A stretch of DNA of 64,000 nt from Mycobacterium neglectum (GTDB taxonomy: Bacteria > Actinomycetota > Actinomycetes > Mycobacteriales > Mycobacteriaceae), in the NCBI RefSeq assembly GCF_002591975.1, contig NZ_NVQE01000007.1, forward strand, positions 1 through 64,000. Reading direction: 5' to 3'. Shown piece after piece: positions 35,793 through 43,051 of the stretch; positions within the stretch are counted from its first letter, which is position 1, and every line of letters starts with the position of its first letter. Both the position numbers and the translations under genes were made by a program. The notes beneath the pieces were generated by a model. It ran no database searches. It was given only the letters and a program-made list of their open reading frames with translations, and was not told where the DNA came from.

Positions 35793-36338
35793 TTAGGCGA
35801 GGGGGTCCGGGCGGATCCAGCCCAGGATCATCGCCGGCAGGCAACCGCCGATCACCAAGACGGTGGTCGCCATCAGCCCGCCCGCGTACGCCATGTTGAT
35901 GTCGGTCCCGCCTGTGAGCACCGAACCGACTATGAGGTAGAAGATCGGCAAAAGCATCAGGTTCTGGGTGACGGTCAGGCCGATCGAGCGCGCACTGTTG
36001 CGCTGCTGCACTTCGTACTCGTCCAGTGCCGCCTGCGGCGCATCACCTTGCCTGCCGGACACGATCTGCAATACCAGCCACACCGGGTAGAACAACACAC
36101 ATGCAGGCAGCCATAGCAGCGGTGCCCAGCGAATGCCGAACGCGCACATCACACTTACCACCGCCATGAAGGCGAAAGCGACCGCCAACGTGACCACCAG
36201 CGCTCGACGGCGTCGTTGCGTGCGCCAACGCGGCAGCGCGTGAGCGTACGTGCGTTCGCGCTTGAGAAATCGCCTGGTGCGAAAGTCCTGGTATCTGTCT
36301 ATGAGCGTCGGGTCAGTCTGCGTTGTCGAGCTGGACAT
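35793..36338 (-). CDS. Membrane protein co-encoded with an XRE regulator
   Basis: A 181-residue protein with a basic N-terminus (RTRRFLKRERTYAHALPRWRTQRRRR) and four hydrophobic segments between residues 45 and 172. No known domain. Its 5' end overlaps the upstream XRE regulator gene by 26 bp, an arrangement common for small HTH/membrane-protein modules. Function unknown. Confidence 0.72.
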   Translation of the reverse strand: MSSSTTQTDPTLIDRYQDFRTRRFLKRERTYAHALPRWRTQRRRRALVVTLAVAFAFMAVVSVMCAFGIRWAPLLWLPACVLFYPVWLVLQIVSGRQGDAPQAALDEYEVQQRNSARSIGLTVTQNLMLLPIFYLIVGSVLTGGTDINMAYAGGLMATTVLVIGGCLPAMILGWIRPDPLA

Positions 36339-36621
36339 CGGTTTCGCCTCCTCGTTGCATGGGTTTTCGGTAGAGCTCGGTGGACAGCGGTGCGAACGGG
36401 GTGCGTGAGAACACCGCCTCCACGGGCAGGCCGAAGACGTCGCAGATCCGGAACGCCAGATCGAGGCTTGGAAAGTGGTCGCCCCGTTCCAGCGCGCCGA
36501 CGGTCTGCGGGTTGACGTCGACCAACTCCGCGAGTTGCACTCGCGTCATCCGCCGCTCCGCGCGCAGGACGCCGATGCGGTTGTGGATAGGAAGGGCTGC
36601 GCCTCGCCTCACCGGACTCAT
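36313..36621 (-). CDS. XRE-family helix-turn-helix regulator
   Basis: A 102-residue regulator; HTH_3 domain at about residues 15-65 (LRAERRMTRVQLAELVDVNPQTVGALERGDHFPSLDLAFRICDVF). The start at 36621 (MSPVRRGAAL) is preferred over upstream codons, which have no homology. The gene is translationally overlapped by the membrane-protein gene. A palindrome overlapping a TTGACA box upstream suggests autorepression. Confidence 0.85.
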   Translation of the reverse strand: MSPVRRGAALPIHNRIGVLRAERRMTRVQLAELVDVNPQTVGALERGDHFPSLDLAFRICDVFGLPVEAVFSRTPFAPLSTELYRKPMQRGGETDVQLDNAD

Positions 36622-36647
36622 GCAACAGAGTGTTGTAAAAACCCAAC

Positions 36648-36660
36648 GACTTGTCAAGTC
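36648..36660 (-). promoter_or_regulatory. Palindrome overlapping the promoter of the XRE gene
   Basis: GACTTGTCAAGTC is a perfect 13-bp palindrome; read on the minus strand it contains TTGACA, a consensus -35 box, 27 bp before the XRE start. A convincing -10 at ideal spacing is not seen (TACAAC lies 14 bp on). Likely self-regulation. Confidence 0.5.
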
Positions 36661-36731
36661 GCCACAACAACGCAACGCGACGCACACCCACGAGGGACGT
36701 GCGCCGCGCTGCGGGTTTGTCTTATGCCGGG

Positions 36732-37112
36732 TTAAGGCGCGGGGATGTTGATGCACCCGACGTTCGGCAGGCATCCGCTCGCCCCGCCAGGACCTGCTGA
36801 ACCGCCGGGTCCGACCGGCGATAGTGAGCCGCTGGCGCCACCCAGATCCGCGGAGCCACCAGGACCGTTAGGGATTACACCGGAGGCTCCGCCGCCGTCA
36901 GCGGTACCGACCGGACCACCTGGGATGTTCACGTCGGCACCGCCACCGGGTCCGGCGTTGACATTGCCAAGGGAACCGCACGGCGTGCCGTCAGCATTCA
37001 CGCACGGCGGAGGTGGCGCCGGCTGAGCACCGGCGATGGGCGCAGCGGCGATCGCAGCGGCCGCAACACCCGCGAACAGTAAGGGCGTCATCTTCGTCAG
37101 TTTTGCGTTCAT
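36732..37112 (-). CDS. Secreted Gly/Pro-rich mycobacterial protein
   Basis: A 126-residue protein with a clear Sec signal (LLFAGVAAAAIAAAPIAGAQ, cleavage after the AGA motif). The mature part is low-complexity Gly/Pro/Ser with two Cys pairs (PCVNADGTPCG and GCLPNVGC) and repeated GPGGSA units. No known function; small secreted proteins like this are frequent in mycobacteria. Confidence 0.7.
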   Translation of the reverse strand: MNAKLTKMTPLLFAGVAAAAIAAAPIAGAQPAPPPPCVNADGTPCGSLGNVNAGPGGGADVNIPGGPVGTADGGGASGVIPNGPGGSADLGGASGSLSPVGPGGSAGPGGASGCLPNVGCINIPAP

Positions 37113-37158
37113 GCAAATGGGCTACCACGCGCGCGGGCCGGTTAAACCTAGAGTCTTT

Positions 37159-37908
37159 CTAAGCAAAACGTCGTGCAAGCCGCGGCGGGAGAACCCGCAT
37201 CAGCTGTACCAGCGGTCCCCATGGCCACCACGGGACGGCCGCCCGACCTGCCTCGCGCTCCATCGCATCGACCATCGCCTTGACCCCGGTCTCGTTGTCC
37301 ACCATCAACAACGTCGACGCCGACTTCGCCGTCATCTCGGATTCGATGTAGCCCGGCTCCAGCGTGGTCACCTTGATCGGACTGTTGACGTATTCGGCCC
37401 GCAGCGACTCTCCGAGAGAGGACACGCCAGCCTTGCTCGCGGCATACGCGGCCTTCACTCCCGGCACGCCCTTGTTTCCCAGCACCGATGACACCAGCAC
37501 CAGATGTCCGCTGCCGGCCGCTTTGAACATCTCCAGCGCGGTCTCGATTTGGACAAGTGCGGCAACGAGATTCGTCTCTATGGTGGCCTTGTTGGCCCAC
37601 AGCTTTCCCGACCCGAGCGGTGCACCCTTGCCGATGCCTGCGTTGACTATGACGCGGTCGATACCACCCAGTTCGTCGGACAGTTCAGCGAAGACCTTGG
37701 GCACCTGCTCGTGGTCGTTGACGTCCAGCGCCGCGACGGCCACCGAGATGCCGGGATGACGCTCGAGCAGCTCGGCCTTCAACTCGTCGAGCCGGTCGAC
37801 GCGGCGGGCGCACAACGCGAGATCGCGGCCCCTGGCCGCGAATGCGCGAGCCATGCCCTCACCCAGCCCTGAGCTGGCGCCGGTGATCAAGATCTTCTGT
37901 CGAGTCAC
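37159..37908 (-). CDS. Short-chain dehydrogenase (Rv0945-like)
   Basis: A 249-residue classical SDR with ITGASSGLGEGMA, NAGIGKG, the catalytic Ser in VLVSSVLG and YAASKAG (Tyr/Lys). The basic C-terminus RVLPPRLARRFA may bind membrane. In M. tuberculosis its counterpart also neighbours the glycosylase gene. It is divergent from the secreted chorismate mutase gene with 26 bp between starts, so regulatory signals overlap. Confidence 0.87.
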   Translation of the reverse strand: MTRQKILITGASSGLGEGMARAFAARGRDLALCARRVDRLDELKAELLERHPGISVAVAALDVNDHEQVPKVFAELSDELGGIDRVIVNAGIGKGAPLGSGKLWANKATIETNLVAALVQIETALEMFKAAGSGHLVLVSSVLGNKGVPGVKAAYAASKAGVSSLGESLRAEYVNSPIKVTTLEPGYIESEMTAKSASTLLMVDNETGVKAMVDAMEREAGRAAVPWWPWGPLVQLMRVLPPRLARRFA

Positions 37909-37934
37909 GCGCTCAGCTTATGCATGATGGTGGG

Positions 37935-38507
37935 GTGATCCCGAATCGAAGTTCACTTCTACTGGGCGCTGCCCTGCTTGCGGTCCAGGTCGCACTAGCT
38001 CCAGTCGCCGCAGCCCAGCCCTTCTACCCGTTCCAACAGCTGGTGGACACCGCCGCTGCGCGCTTGGCGACCGCCGATCCGGTGGCCGCCACAAAGTGGA
38101 TCAACGGCGGGTCGATCACCGACCCCGAACGAGCCAACAAAGTACTCGACGCAGCCGGAGCCGACGCGACAGCGCATGGCATCGAGCCGGGATACGTGCG
38201 CGAGGTCTTCGCCGACCAGATCGCCGCAAACGAGGGAATCCAGTACACGCGCTTCGGCCAGTGGAAGTTCGATCCCAACACCGCTCCGACCACCGCACCC
38301 GATCTCTCGGCGTCGCGCGCGCAAATCGACGGGTACAACAAGACGCTGGTGAACGAGATTGCCCTGCACTGGAATGCGCTGCACAGCCAGGGCTGCGCTC
38401 AGGATGTCGCAGACGCAACGGCTGCGGTGGTCGCGGCGCGCGGACTCGATCCGCTCTACCAGCAAGCGCTGACGTCGGCCACACAGTCGTACTGTCAAAC
38501 TACTTGA
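37935..38507 (+). CDS. Secreted chorismate mutase (AroQ-gamma type)
   Basis: A 190-residue protein with a signal peptide (LLLGAALLAVQVALAPVAAAQ) and a mature all-helical domain resembling periplasmic Rv1885c: LVDTAAARLATADPVAATKW carries the first Arg and Lys, DPERANKVLD the next ligands, and QIAANEGIQY the Gln/Glu segment. Two Cys (QGCAQD and QSYCQ) can form the family disulphide. GTG at 37935 is preferred (compact signal peptide); ATG at 37920 is possible. Why mycobacteria export this activity is unresolved. Confidence 0.83.
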   Translation: MIPNRSSLLLGAALLAVQVALAPVAAAQPFYPFQQLVDTAAARLATADPVAATKWINGGSITDPERANKVLDAAGADATAHGIEPGYVREVFADQIAANEGIQYTRFGQWKFDPNTAPTTAPDLSASRAQIDGYNKTLVNEIALHWNALHSQGCAQDVADATAAVVAARGLDPLYQQALTSATQSYCQTT

Positions 38508-39363
38508 GCAGTCGGGACATTCGCCGGTCCGCCAGGATCTTGCCGCCCGTCTGGCACGTCGGGCAGTACTGAAATGACTTGTCGGCGAACGATACTTCGC
38601 GCACCATGTCGCCACATACCGGGCAGGGCAGTCCGGTTCGCGCATGCACACGCAGCCCAGAGCGCTTCTCCCCCTTCAGCGTCGCCGCGCCCTGACCCAC
38701 CGAACGGCTGACCGCGTCGGTCAGCACCGAGATCATCGCGTCGTGCAGGGCGGCCAGCTGCGCTTCGGTGAGCTTGCCCGCCGTCGCGAACGGCGAGATC
38801 TTCGCGACGTGCAAGATCTCGTCGCTGTAGGCGTTGCCGATTCCGGCGATCACCTTCTGATCGGTGATGACGGACTTGATCCGCCCGGTGTTTCCGGCGA
38901 GCACGCCGGCCAGTTCCTCCGGCCCCAGCGAGAGCGCGTCGGGGCCGAGTGCGGCGATGCCCGGCACCTTGGTCGGATCGTCGACCAGCCAGACCGCCAG
39001 CCGCTTCTGTGTGCCGGCCTCGGTGAGGTCGAATCCTGGCGCCTCCCCCGGTTTCCCGAGATGGACTCGAAGGCCGATCGGTCCCTTGCCCGGCTTCAGC
39101 GGCGCCGCCGCGAGCTTGTCCGACCATCGCAGCCAGCCTGCACGCGACAGATGGGTGATCAGGTGCAGGTCGCCTGACTGGACGCCGAGGTACTTGCCCC
39201 ACCGGTTGGCGTCGGTGACGGTCTGGCCGTGCAGCACTGCGATCGCCGGATCGAATGTCTTGAGCACCGAGAACGCCGATACGTCGATACGTCCAATCGT
39301 CAGCCCGACAGCCTGGCGACGCAGATGATCGGCAAGCGCTTCGATCTCCGGCAGTTCGGGCAT
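38500..39363 (-). CDS. Fpg/Nei-family DNA glycosylase, full length
   Basis: A 287-residue glycosylase starting with the catalytic MPELPEIEALAD (N-terminal Pro and Glu), with a helix-two-turn-helix region (GIGNAYSDEILHVAKISPF) and a four-Cys zinc finger at the C-terminus (CPVCGD...CPTCQ). It removes damaged bases and nicks DNA. I recall the M. tuberculosis equivalent Rv0944 as a short, truncated gene; here both halves are present. It overlaps the chorismate mutase 3' end by 8 bp (convergent). Confidence 0.88.
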   Translation of the reverse strand: MPELPEIEALADHLRRQAVGLTIGRIDVSAFSVLKTFDPAIAVLHGQTVTDANRWGKYLGVQSGDLHLITHLSRAGWLRWSDKLAAAPLKPGKGPIGLRVHLGKPGEAPGFDLTEAGTQKRLAVWLVDDPTKVPGIAALGPDALSLGPEELAGVLAGNTGRIKSVITDQKVIAGIGNAYSDEILHVAKISPFATAGKLTEAQLAALHDAMISVLTDAVSRSVGQGAATLKGEKRSGLRVHARTGLPCPVCGDMVREVSFADKSFQYCPTCQTGGKILADRRMSRLLK

Positions 39364-39378
39364 GTGTCCAGTGTGCCG

Positions 39379-39780
39379 CTAACGGGCGGTCGAACGCTCA
39401 GCCGAGCCGACCACTAGCGACAAGAGCCAACTCACGATCGACAGTACGATCGCGGCCCAGATCGCCGTCCACCAGAAGTCGTCGATGAACAAGCCCCAGT
39501 GGGTGGTGTTCTCGGTGATCCACGAGGTGATCCACAGCATCAGCGCGTTGATCACGATGTGAATCAGTCCGAGCGTCAGGATGTAGAGCGGGATCGAGAT
39601 GATCTGCACGATCGGTTTGATGATCGCGTTGACCAGACCGAAGACCACCCCGACGACGAAGACGATGCCGACTTTTTGCAGCGTCGAATCTCCGCCGACA
39701 AAGCCGATTCCGGGAACGATCAGGGTGACCACCCACAGTGCGAACCCGGTCAATGCCGCACGCAGCAGGAATGAACCCAT
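39379..39780 (-). CDS. Phage-holin-family small membrane protein
   Basis: A 133-residue protein with four transmembrane helices and the FGLVNAIIKPIVQIISIPLYILTLG stretch typical of the phage holin 4 (YvlD-like) family. Despite the name, chromosomal members are not known lysis proteins. It lies 15 bp before the glycosylase gene and 4 bp after cobF in the same direction. Confidence 0.85.
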   Translation of the reverse strand: MGSFLLRAALTGFALWVVTLIVPGIGFVGGDSTLQKVGIVFVVGVVFGLVNAIIKPIVQIISIPLYILTLGLIHIVINALMLWITSWITENTTHWGLFIDDFWWTAIWAAIVLSIVSWLLSLVVGSAERSTAR

Positions 39781-39784
39781 GCGA

Positions 39785-40540
39785 TCAGTCTGCCGAACGC
39801 AGTAGGTAGGTGTCCATGATCCAGCCGTGTTCGGCGCGGGCATCGGCGCGCGCCGCAGCGATGCGCCCGCCGACCTCACCGACGGTCCCGGAGAACAACA
39901 ATTCGTCGGGCGTGCCGAGGTAGGCGCCCCACCAGATTCGGGTGCCGGGCGGGCAGTCCTGGAACGAACAGTCGGCATCGAGCATCACCACCGCGCTGCC
40001 AACCAGTCCCTGCTCGCGCAGTTGCCGTCCGGTCGTGATGAGAACAGGTTCACCAATATCGTTGAGCGGTATGCGATGTCGAGCTGTCAGAGCCTGTATC
40101 GCGGTAATCCCTGGGATGACGTCGTAGTCGATGTCGACGTGCTCGGCTACACGGTCCAGGATTCGCAGCGTGCTGTCGTAAAGCGACGGGTCACCCCAAG
40201 CCAGAAACGCGCCGACGCCGCTCGGCCCGAGTTCGGACGTGATCGCAGCGGCCCACAGACGCGCGCGCTCGGCATGCCAGTCGGCGACGGCCTGCCGATA
40301 GGCCGGACTGTCGACGACGGTCCTGGCCCTTGGCGGGTCGGGCATCTCGTAGAACCGGTAGCCCGGCCCGCGGATGAACCGCTCGCAGATCAGGCGCCGC
40401 AGCGCGACCAGATCGTCCTTGGTATCTCCCTTGTCCATCGCGAAGAAAACCTGGGTGTCGTTGAGCGCGGCCACCGCCTGCGCCGTCACGTAGTCGGGAT
40501 CGCCCGCGCCGATACCGATGACGTGGATGCGGCGAGTCAC
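39785..40540 (-). CDS. cobF: Precorrin-6A synthase (deacetylating)
   Basis: A 251-residue SAM-dependent corrin methylase. It has the N-terminal VIGIGAGDPDYVTAQAV SAM-binding strand shared by cobalamin methylases, WGDPSLYDS and the PGITAIQALTARHRIPLN segment. It methylates precorrin-5 at C1 with loss of acetate in aerobic cobalamin synthesis. GTG at 40540 is chosen (upstream codons unrelated). No other cob gene is adjacent. The MTB complex is known to have lost most of cobF; this copy is intact. Confidence 0.9.
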   Translation of the reverse strand: MTRRIHVIGIGAGDPDYVTAQAVAALNDTQVFFAMDKGDTKDDLVALRRLICERFIRGPGYRFYEMPDPPRARTVVDSPAYRQAVADWHAERARLWAAAITSELGPSGVGAFLAWGDPSLYDSTLRILDRVAEHVDIDYDVIPGITAIQALTARHRIPLNDIGEPVLITTGRQLREQGLVGSAVVMLDADCSFQDCPPGTRIWWGAYLGTPDELLFSGTVGEVGGRIAAARADARAEHGWIMDTYLLRSAD

Positions 40541-40565
40541 GCGCCGAGTATGCCATGAGCTGGGA

Positions 40566-40594
40566 ATACCGTAGGTATGCGATACCCGGGGTAT
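40566..40594. promoter_or_regulatory. Tandem ATACC-N3-GGTAT palindromes
   Basis: Two palindromes of the same form, ATACC-GTA-GGTAT (40566-40578) and ATACC-CGG-GGTAT (40582-40594), lie 16 bp apart centre to centre, immediately upstream of and touching the -35 box of the oxygenase promoter and 26 bp from the divergent cobF start. They look like paired operator sites for a dimeric regulator, which is not encoded nearby. Confidence 0.65.
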
Positions 40595-40623
40595 TGACAT
40601 CTTCGCGCCAGGCTCCGTACCTT
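40594..40623 (+). promoter_or_regulatory. SigA-type promoter of the diiron oxygenase operon
   Basis: TTGACA (40594-40599) and TACCTT (40618-40623) are 18 bp apart, with a GGAGGGAG ribosome site and ATG 43 bp further on. The palindromes end on the first base of the -35 box. Confidence 0.55.
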
Positions 40624-40665
40624 TTCAAACAACGTCGACGACGACGCCATCGGAGGGAGTCGCGC

Positions 40666-41556
40666 ATGACAGCACCCACTCGTGAAGAGTTCGCCGAACG
40701 TCTGTTGAAGGGCTCCGTCAAGAAGTCCTACGCGCCGGTCGTCGACATCGACTGGGATGCGCCGCTGGACCCCGACAAGTTCTTCCTGCCGCCCAAGTGC
40801 GTCTCGCTCTACGGGACCCCGCTGTGGGACTCGATGACCCGCGAGCAGCGGATCGAGCTGTCCCGCCAGGAGCTGGTGAACACGCTGTCGGCCGGCATCT
40901 GGTTCGAGAACATCCTCAACCAGGCGCTGTTGCGCAAAATGATGCATCAGGACCCCACCGCCAGTGCCACGCACTACGAGCTCACCGAGCTCGGTGACGA
41001 AACACGCCACATGGTGATGTTCGGCAAGGCCATCGAGCGCGTCGGCGCAAAACCGGTGCGGCCCAGGTACTACCAGCGATTCGTCATCAACCTGCTGCCG
41101 TTCACCTTCCAGGGGCCGATACTCTGGGTCGCCGCGCTGCTCGGTGAGGAGATCTTCGACTCACTGCAACGACAGATGATGGACGACGACGACCTGCAGC
41201 CGATCATTCAGCGCCTCATGCGTATTCACGTCACCGAGGAAGCGCGACACATCCAGTTCGCCCGAGACGGGTTGCGCAAGCGGACGCCGACCATGCGTCG
41301 GTTGCCGAAGTTCTTCGTGGCCAACATCAACGGCGTCGGCGGCTACTTCTTCCGTTTCCTGTTCACCAACAAGGTGCAGTACCGCCGCGTCGGTCTCGAC
41401 GCACGTAAGGCACGTCGGCTGGCACGCAGCAGCGCGCACCGGCACGAAACCCACGTCACCGGATTCGCACCGCTGGCGGCGTTCCTCGAGGAAGTCGGAC
41501 TGATGGGGCCGATCGCCCGCCGCATGTGGCGGCGCAGCGGGTTCCTGCCCCGGTGA
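40666..41556 (+). CDS. AurF-like diiron oxygenase
   Basis: A 296-residue ferritin-like four-helix protein. Metal ligands fit the AurF pattern: a Glu in GIWFENIL, E and H in ELGDETRHMVMF, and the EEARH of HVTEEARHIQFA. Relatives oxidise arylamines (p-aminobenzoate N-oxygenase) or hydroxylate other substrates with two irons. ATG at 40666 follows GGAGGGAG. It overlaps the DUF4873 gene by 4 bp (GTGA). Substrate unknown; the protein is intact and full length. Confidence 0.82.
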   Translation: MTAPTREEFAERLLKGSVKKSYAPVVDIDWDAPLDPDKFFLPPKCVSLYGTPLWDSMTREQRIELSRQELVNTLSAGIWFENILNQALLRKMMHQDPTASATHYELTELGDETRHMVMFGKAIERVGAKPVRPRYYQRFVINLLPFTFQGPILWVAALLGEEIFDSLQRQMMDDDDLQPIIQRLMRIHVTEEARHIQFARDGLRKRTPTMRRLPKFFVANINGVGGYFFRFLFTNKVQYRRVGLDARKARRLARSSAHRHETHVTGFAPLAAFLEEVGLMGPIARRMWRRSGFLPR

Positions 41557-41834
41557 GCGACATCTACGACGGGCCAGCGACCGTGCGCATCGGATCCGAC
41601 GAGCGCACGATCCGCGTGCGCCTGGCCGGCCACGTTGAACCGATAGACGGCCGATACCACTGGCAGGGAACGGTTTTCGACGAATTGGCCGGCGACGTCA
41701 AGCTGCCCCAGCAGATCACCGTTACGGTCGGCGCCAACCAGGCGCAGGCACGCATCGTCGAGCGGACACCACAAGGCGGCTATTCGGTGGCCGGGGTGGG
41801 CGGCCCGCCGTTTGCGTTGGGGGCCAGCGCGTAG
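41553..41834 (+). CDS. DUF4873 small protein coupled to the diiron oxygenase
   Basis: A 93-residue beta-rich protein (YDGPATVRIGSDERTIRVRLAGHVEPIDGRYHWQG) of DUF4873 type. GTG at 41553 overlaps the oxygenase stop, so translation is coupled. This domain is often found beside or fused to oxygenases and may bind product or help electron transfer; that is inference. Confidence 0.78.
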   Translation: MSDIYDGPATVRIGSDERTIRVRLAGHVEPIDGRYHWQGTVFDELAGDVKLPQQITVTVGANQAQARIVERTPQGGYSVAGVGGPPFALGASA

Positions 41835-41837
41835 GAC

Positions 41838-42116
41838 TCAGCGGGGATCTTCCTGGGTGAGCGCGTGATACCCCTTCGCGCTAGCCCGGTCCACCGCCGC
41901 GCGCACCAGTCCGAAGATGAGACCCTGCACCGCCGCGGCGATCAGCGCCTCGCGCGTCGAGCGGTTCAGATCTTTCGGCTCCGGTGGCTCCTGATCGGAC
42001 GGGCTGACTCGCTGCCAGATTTCCGTGAAGACCTTGCCGGCCAACAGGCCTCCGGCCACGCTCGTGGCGATCGACAGCGGCTTGTACAGGGCTTTAGATG
42101 CAGCGCTCATGGCCAC
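41838..42116 (-). CDS. DUF4235 small membrane protein
   Basis: A 92-residue protein with a hydrophobic segment at about residues 15-32 (LSIATSVAGGLLAGKVF), a charged hinge and a second apolar helix (ALIAAAVQGLIFGLV). It fits the DUF4235 family of small actinobacterial membrane proteins. Start at 42116 or two codons later. It is convergent with the DUF4873 gene and divergent from the KstR-box oxidoreductase. Function unknown. Confidence 0.78.
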   Translation of the reverse strand: MAMSAASKALYKPLSIATSVAGGLLAGKVFTEIWQRVSPSDQEPPEPKDLNRSTREALIAAAVQGLIFGLVRAAVDRASAKGYHALTQEDPR

Positions 42117-42151
42117 ACAGTTCCCGTCGACCGGTTCCTCAAACCTAGGAC

Positions 42152-42169
42152 TAGAACACGTTCTAATAT
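42152..42169 (+). promoter_or_regulatory. KstR-type operator overlapping a leaderless promoter
   Basis: TAGAACACGTTCTA (42152-42165) is a perfect KstR consensus palindrome. A TAATAT -10 box (42164-42169) overlaps its end and lies six bases before the GTG at 42176, the spacing of mycobacterial leaderless transcripts that begin on the start codon. Repressor binding would therefore mask the -10 region. Confidence 0.75.
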
Positions 42170-42175
42170 CGGCAG

Positions 42176-43051
42176 GTGCGCTTCACCTACGCGGAATCAC
42201 TGACCCATCCGAAGTACTACATCCCACTCGCCAAGGCGGCCGAGGCCGCCGGGTTCGATGCGATGACGATCGCCGACAGCGTCGCCTATCCGTATGAGTC
42301 GGACTCGAAGTACCCGTACACCCCCGATGGGAACCGCGAGTTCCTTGACGGCAAGGAGATCGTCGAGACGTTCGTCCTCTCCAGTGCACTGGCCGCGGTC
42401 ACCACGACACTGAGGTTCGACGTCTACGTCCTCAAGCTGCCGATCCGCCCGCCCGCGTTGACCGCCAAGCAGGCCGGCTCGCTGGCCGCCATGTCGGACA
42501 ACCGCCTCGCTCTCGGCGTGGGTACCAGCCCGTGGCCCGAGGACTACGAGCTGATGGACGTGCCGTTCGCCAGGCGCGGCAAGCGCATGGACGAGTGCAT
42601 CGACATCGTCAAGGGACTGACGACCGGTGACTACTTCGAATACCACGGCGAGTTCTACGACATCCCGAAGACCAAGATGTCGCCTGCGCCCACCAAGCCG
42701 ATCCCGATCCTCATCGGCGGGCACGCAGAGGCCGCCCTGCGGCGGGCGGCACGTAACGACGGCTGGATGCACGGCGGCGGCGATCTCGGCGATCCCGAAG
42801 CACTTGACCGATACATCAAGCGGCTCAACGAACTTCGCGAGGAGGAGGGCCGGACGGGCCCATTTGAGATCCACGCCCAGTCGCTCGACGCCTACAAGCC
42901 CGACGGCATCAAACGGCTAGCGGATCGGGGCGTGACCAACATCATGGTCGGCTTCCGGATGCCCTACGCCGTTGGGCCGGACCCCGAACCGCTGGAGAAC
43001 AAACTTCGTGCCATCGAGAAATACGGCGAGAAGGTCATCTCGAAGGTCTAA
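42176..43051 (+). CDS. F420-dependent LLM-class oxidoreductase (Rv0940c-like)
   Basis: A 291-residue LLM TIM-barrel protein with KQAGSLAAMSDNRLALGVGTSPWPEDYE and IPILIGGHAEAALRRAAR, regions that hold the deazaflavin. The position between the pgi region and ligD resembles that of Rv0940c. A perfect KstR box with a -10 box directly before the start suggests a leaderless, steroid-responsive gene. The stop overlaps the convergent amidase gene by 4 bp. Substrate unknown. Confidence 0.83.
   Translation: MRFTYAESLTHPKYYIPLAKAAEAAGFDAMTIADSVAYPYESDSKYPYTPDGNREFLDGKEIVETFVLSSALAAVTTTLRFDVYVLKLPIRPPALTAKQAGSLAAMSDNRLALGVGTSPWPEDYELMDVPFARRGKRMDECIDIVKGLTTGDYFEYHGEFYDIPKTKMSPAPTKPIPILIGGHAEAALRRAARNDGWMHGGGDLGDPEALDRYIKRLNELREEEGRTGPFEIHAQSLDAYKPDGIKRLADRGVTNIMVGFRMPYAVGPDPEPLENKLRAIEKYGEKVISKV

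Noticed and set aside
39379-39780. Holin-family gene as evidence of a prophage
   Set aside because: No integrase, endolysin, capsid or attachment repeats are nearby, and this holin-like family is common on bacterial chromosomes.
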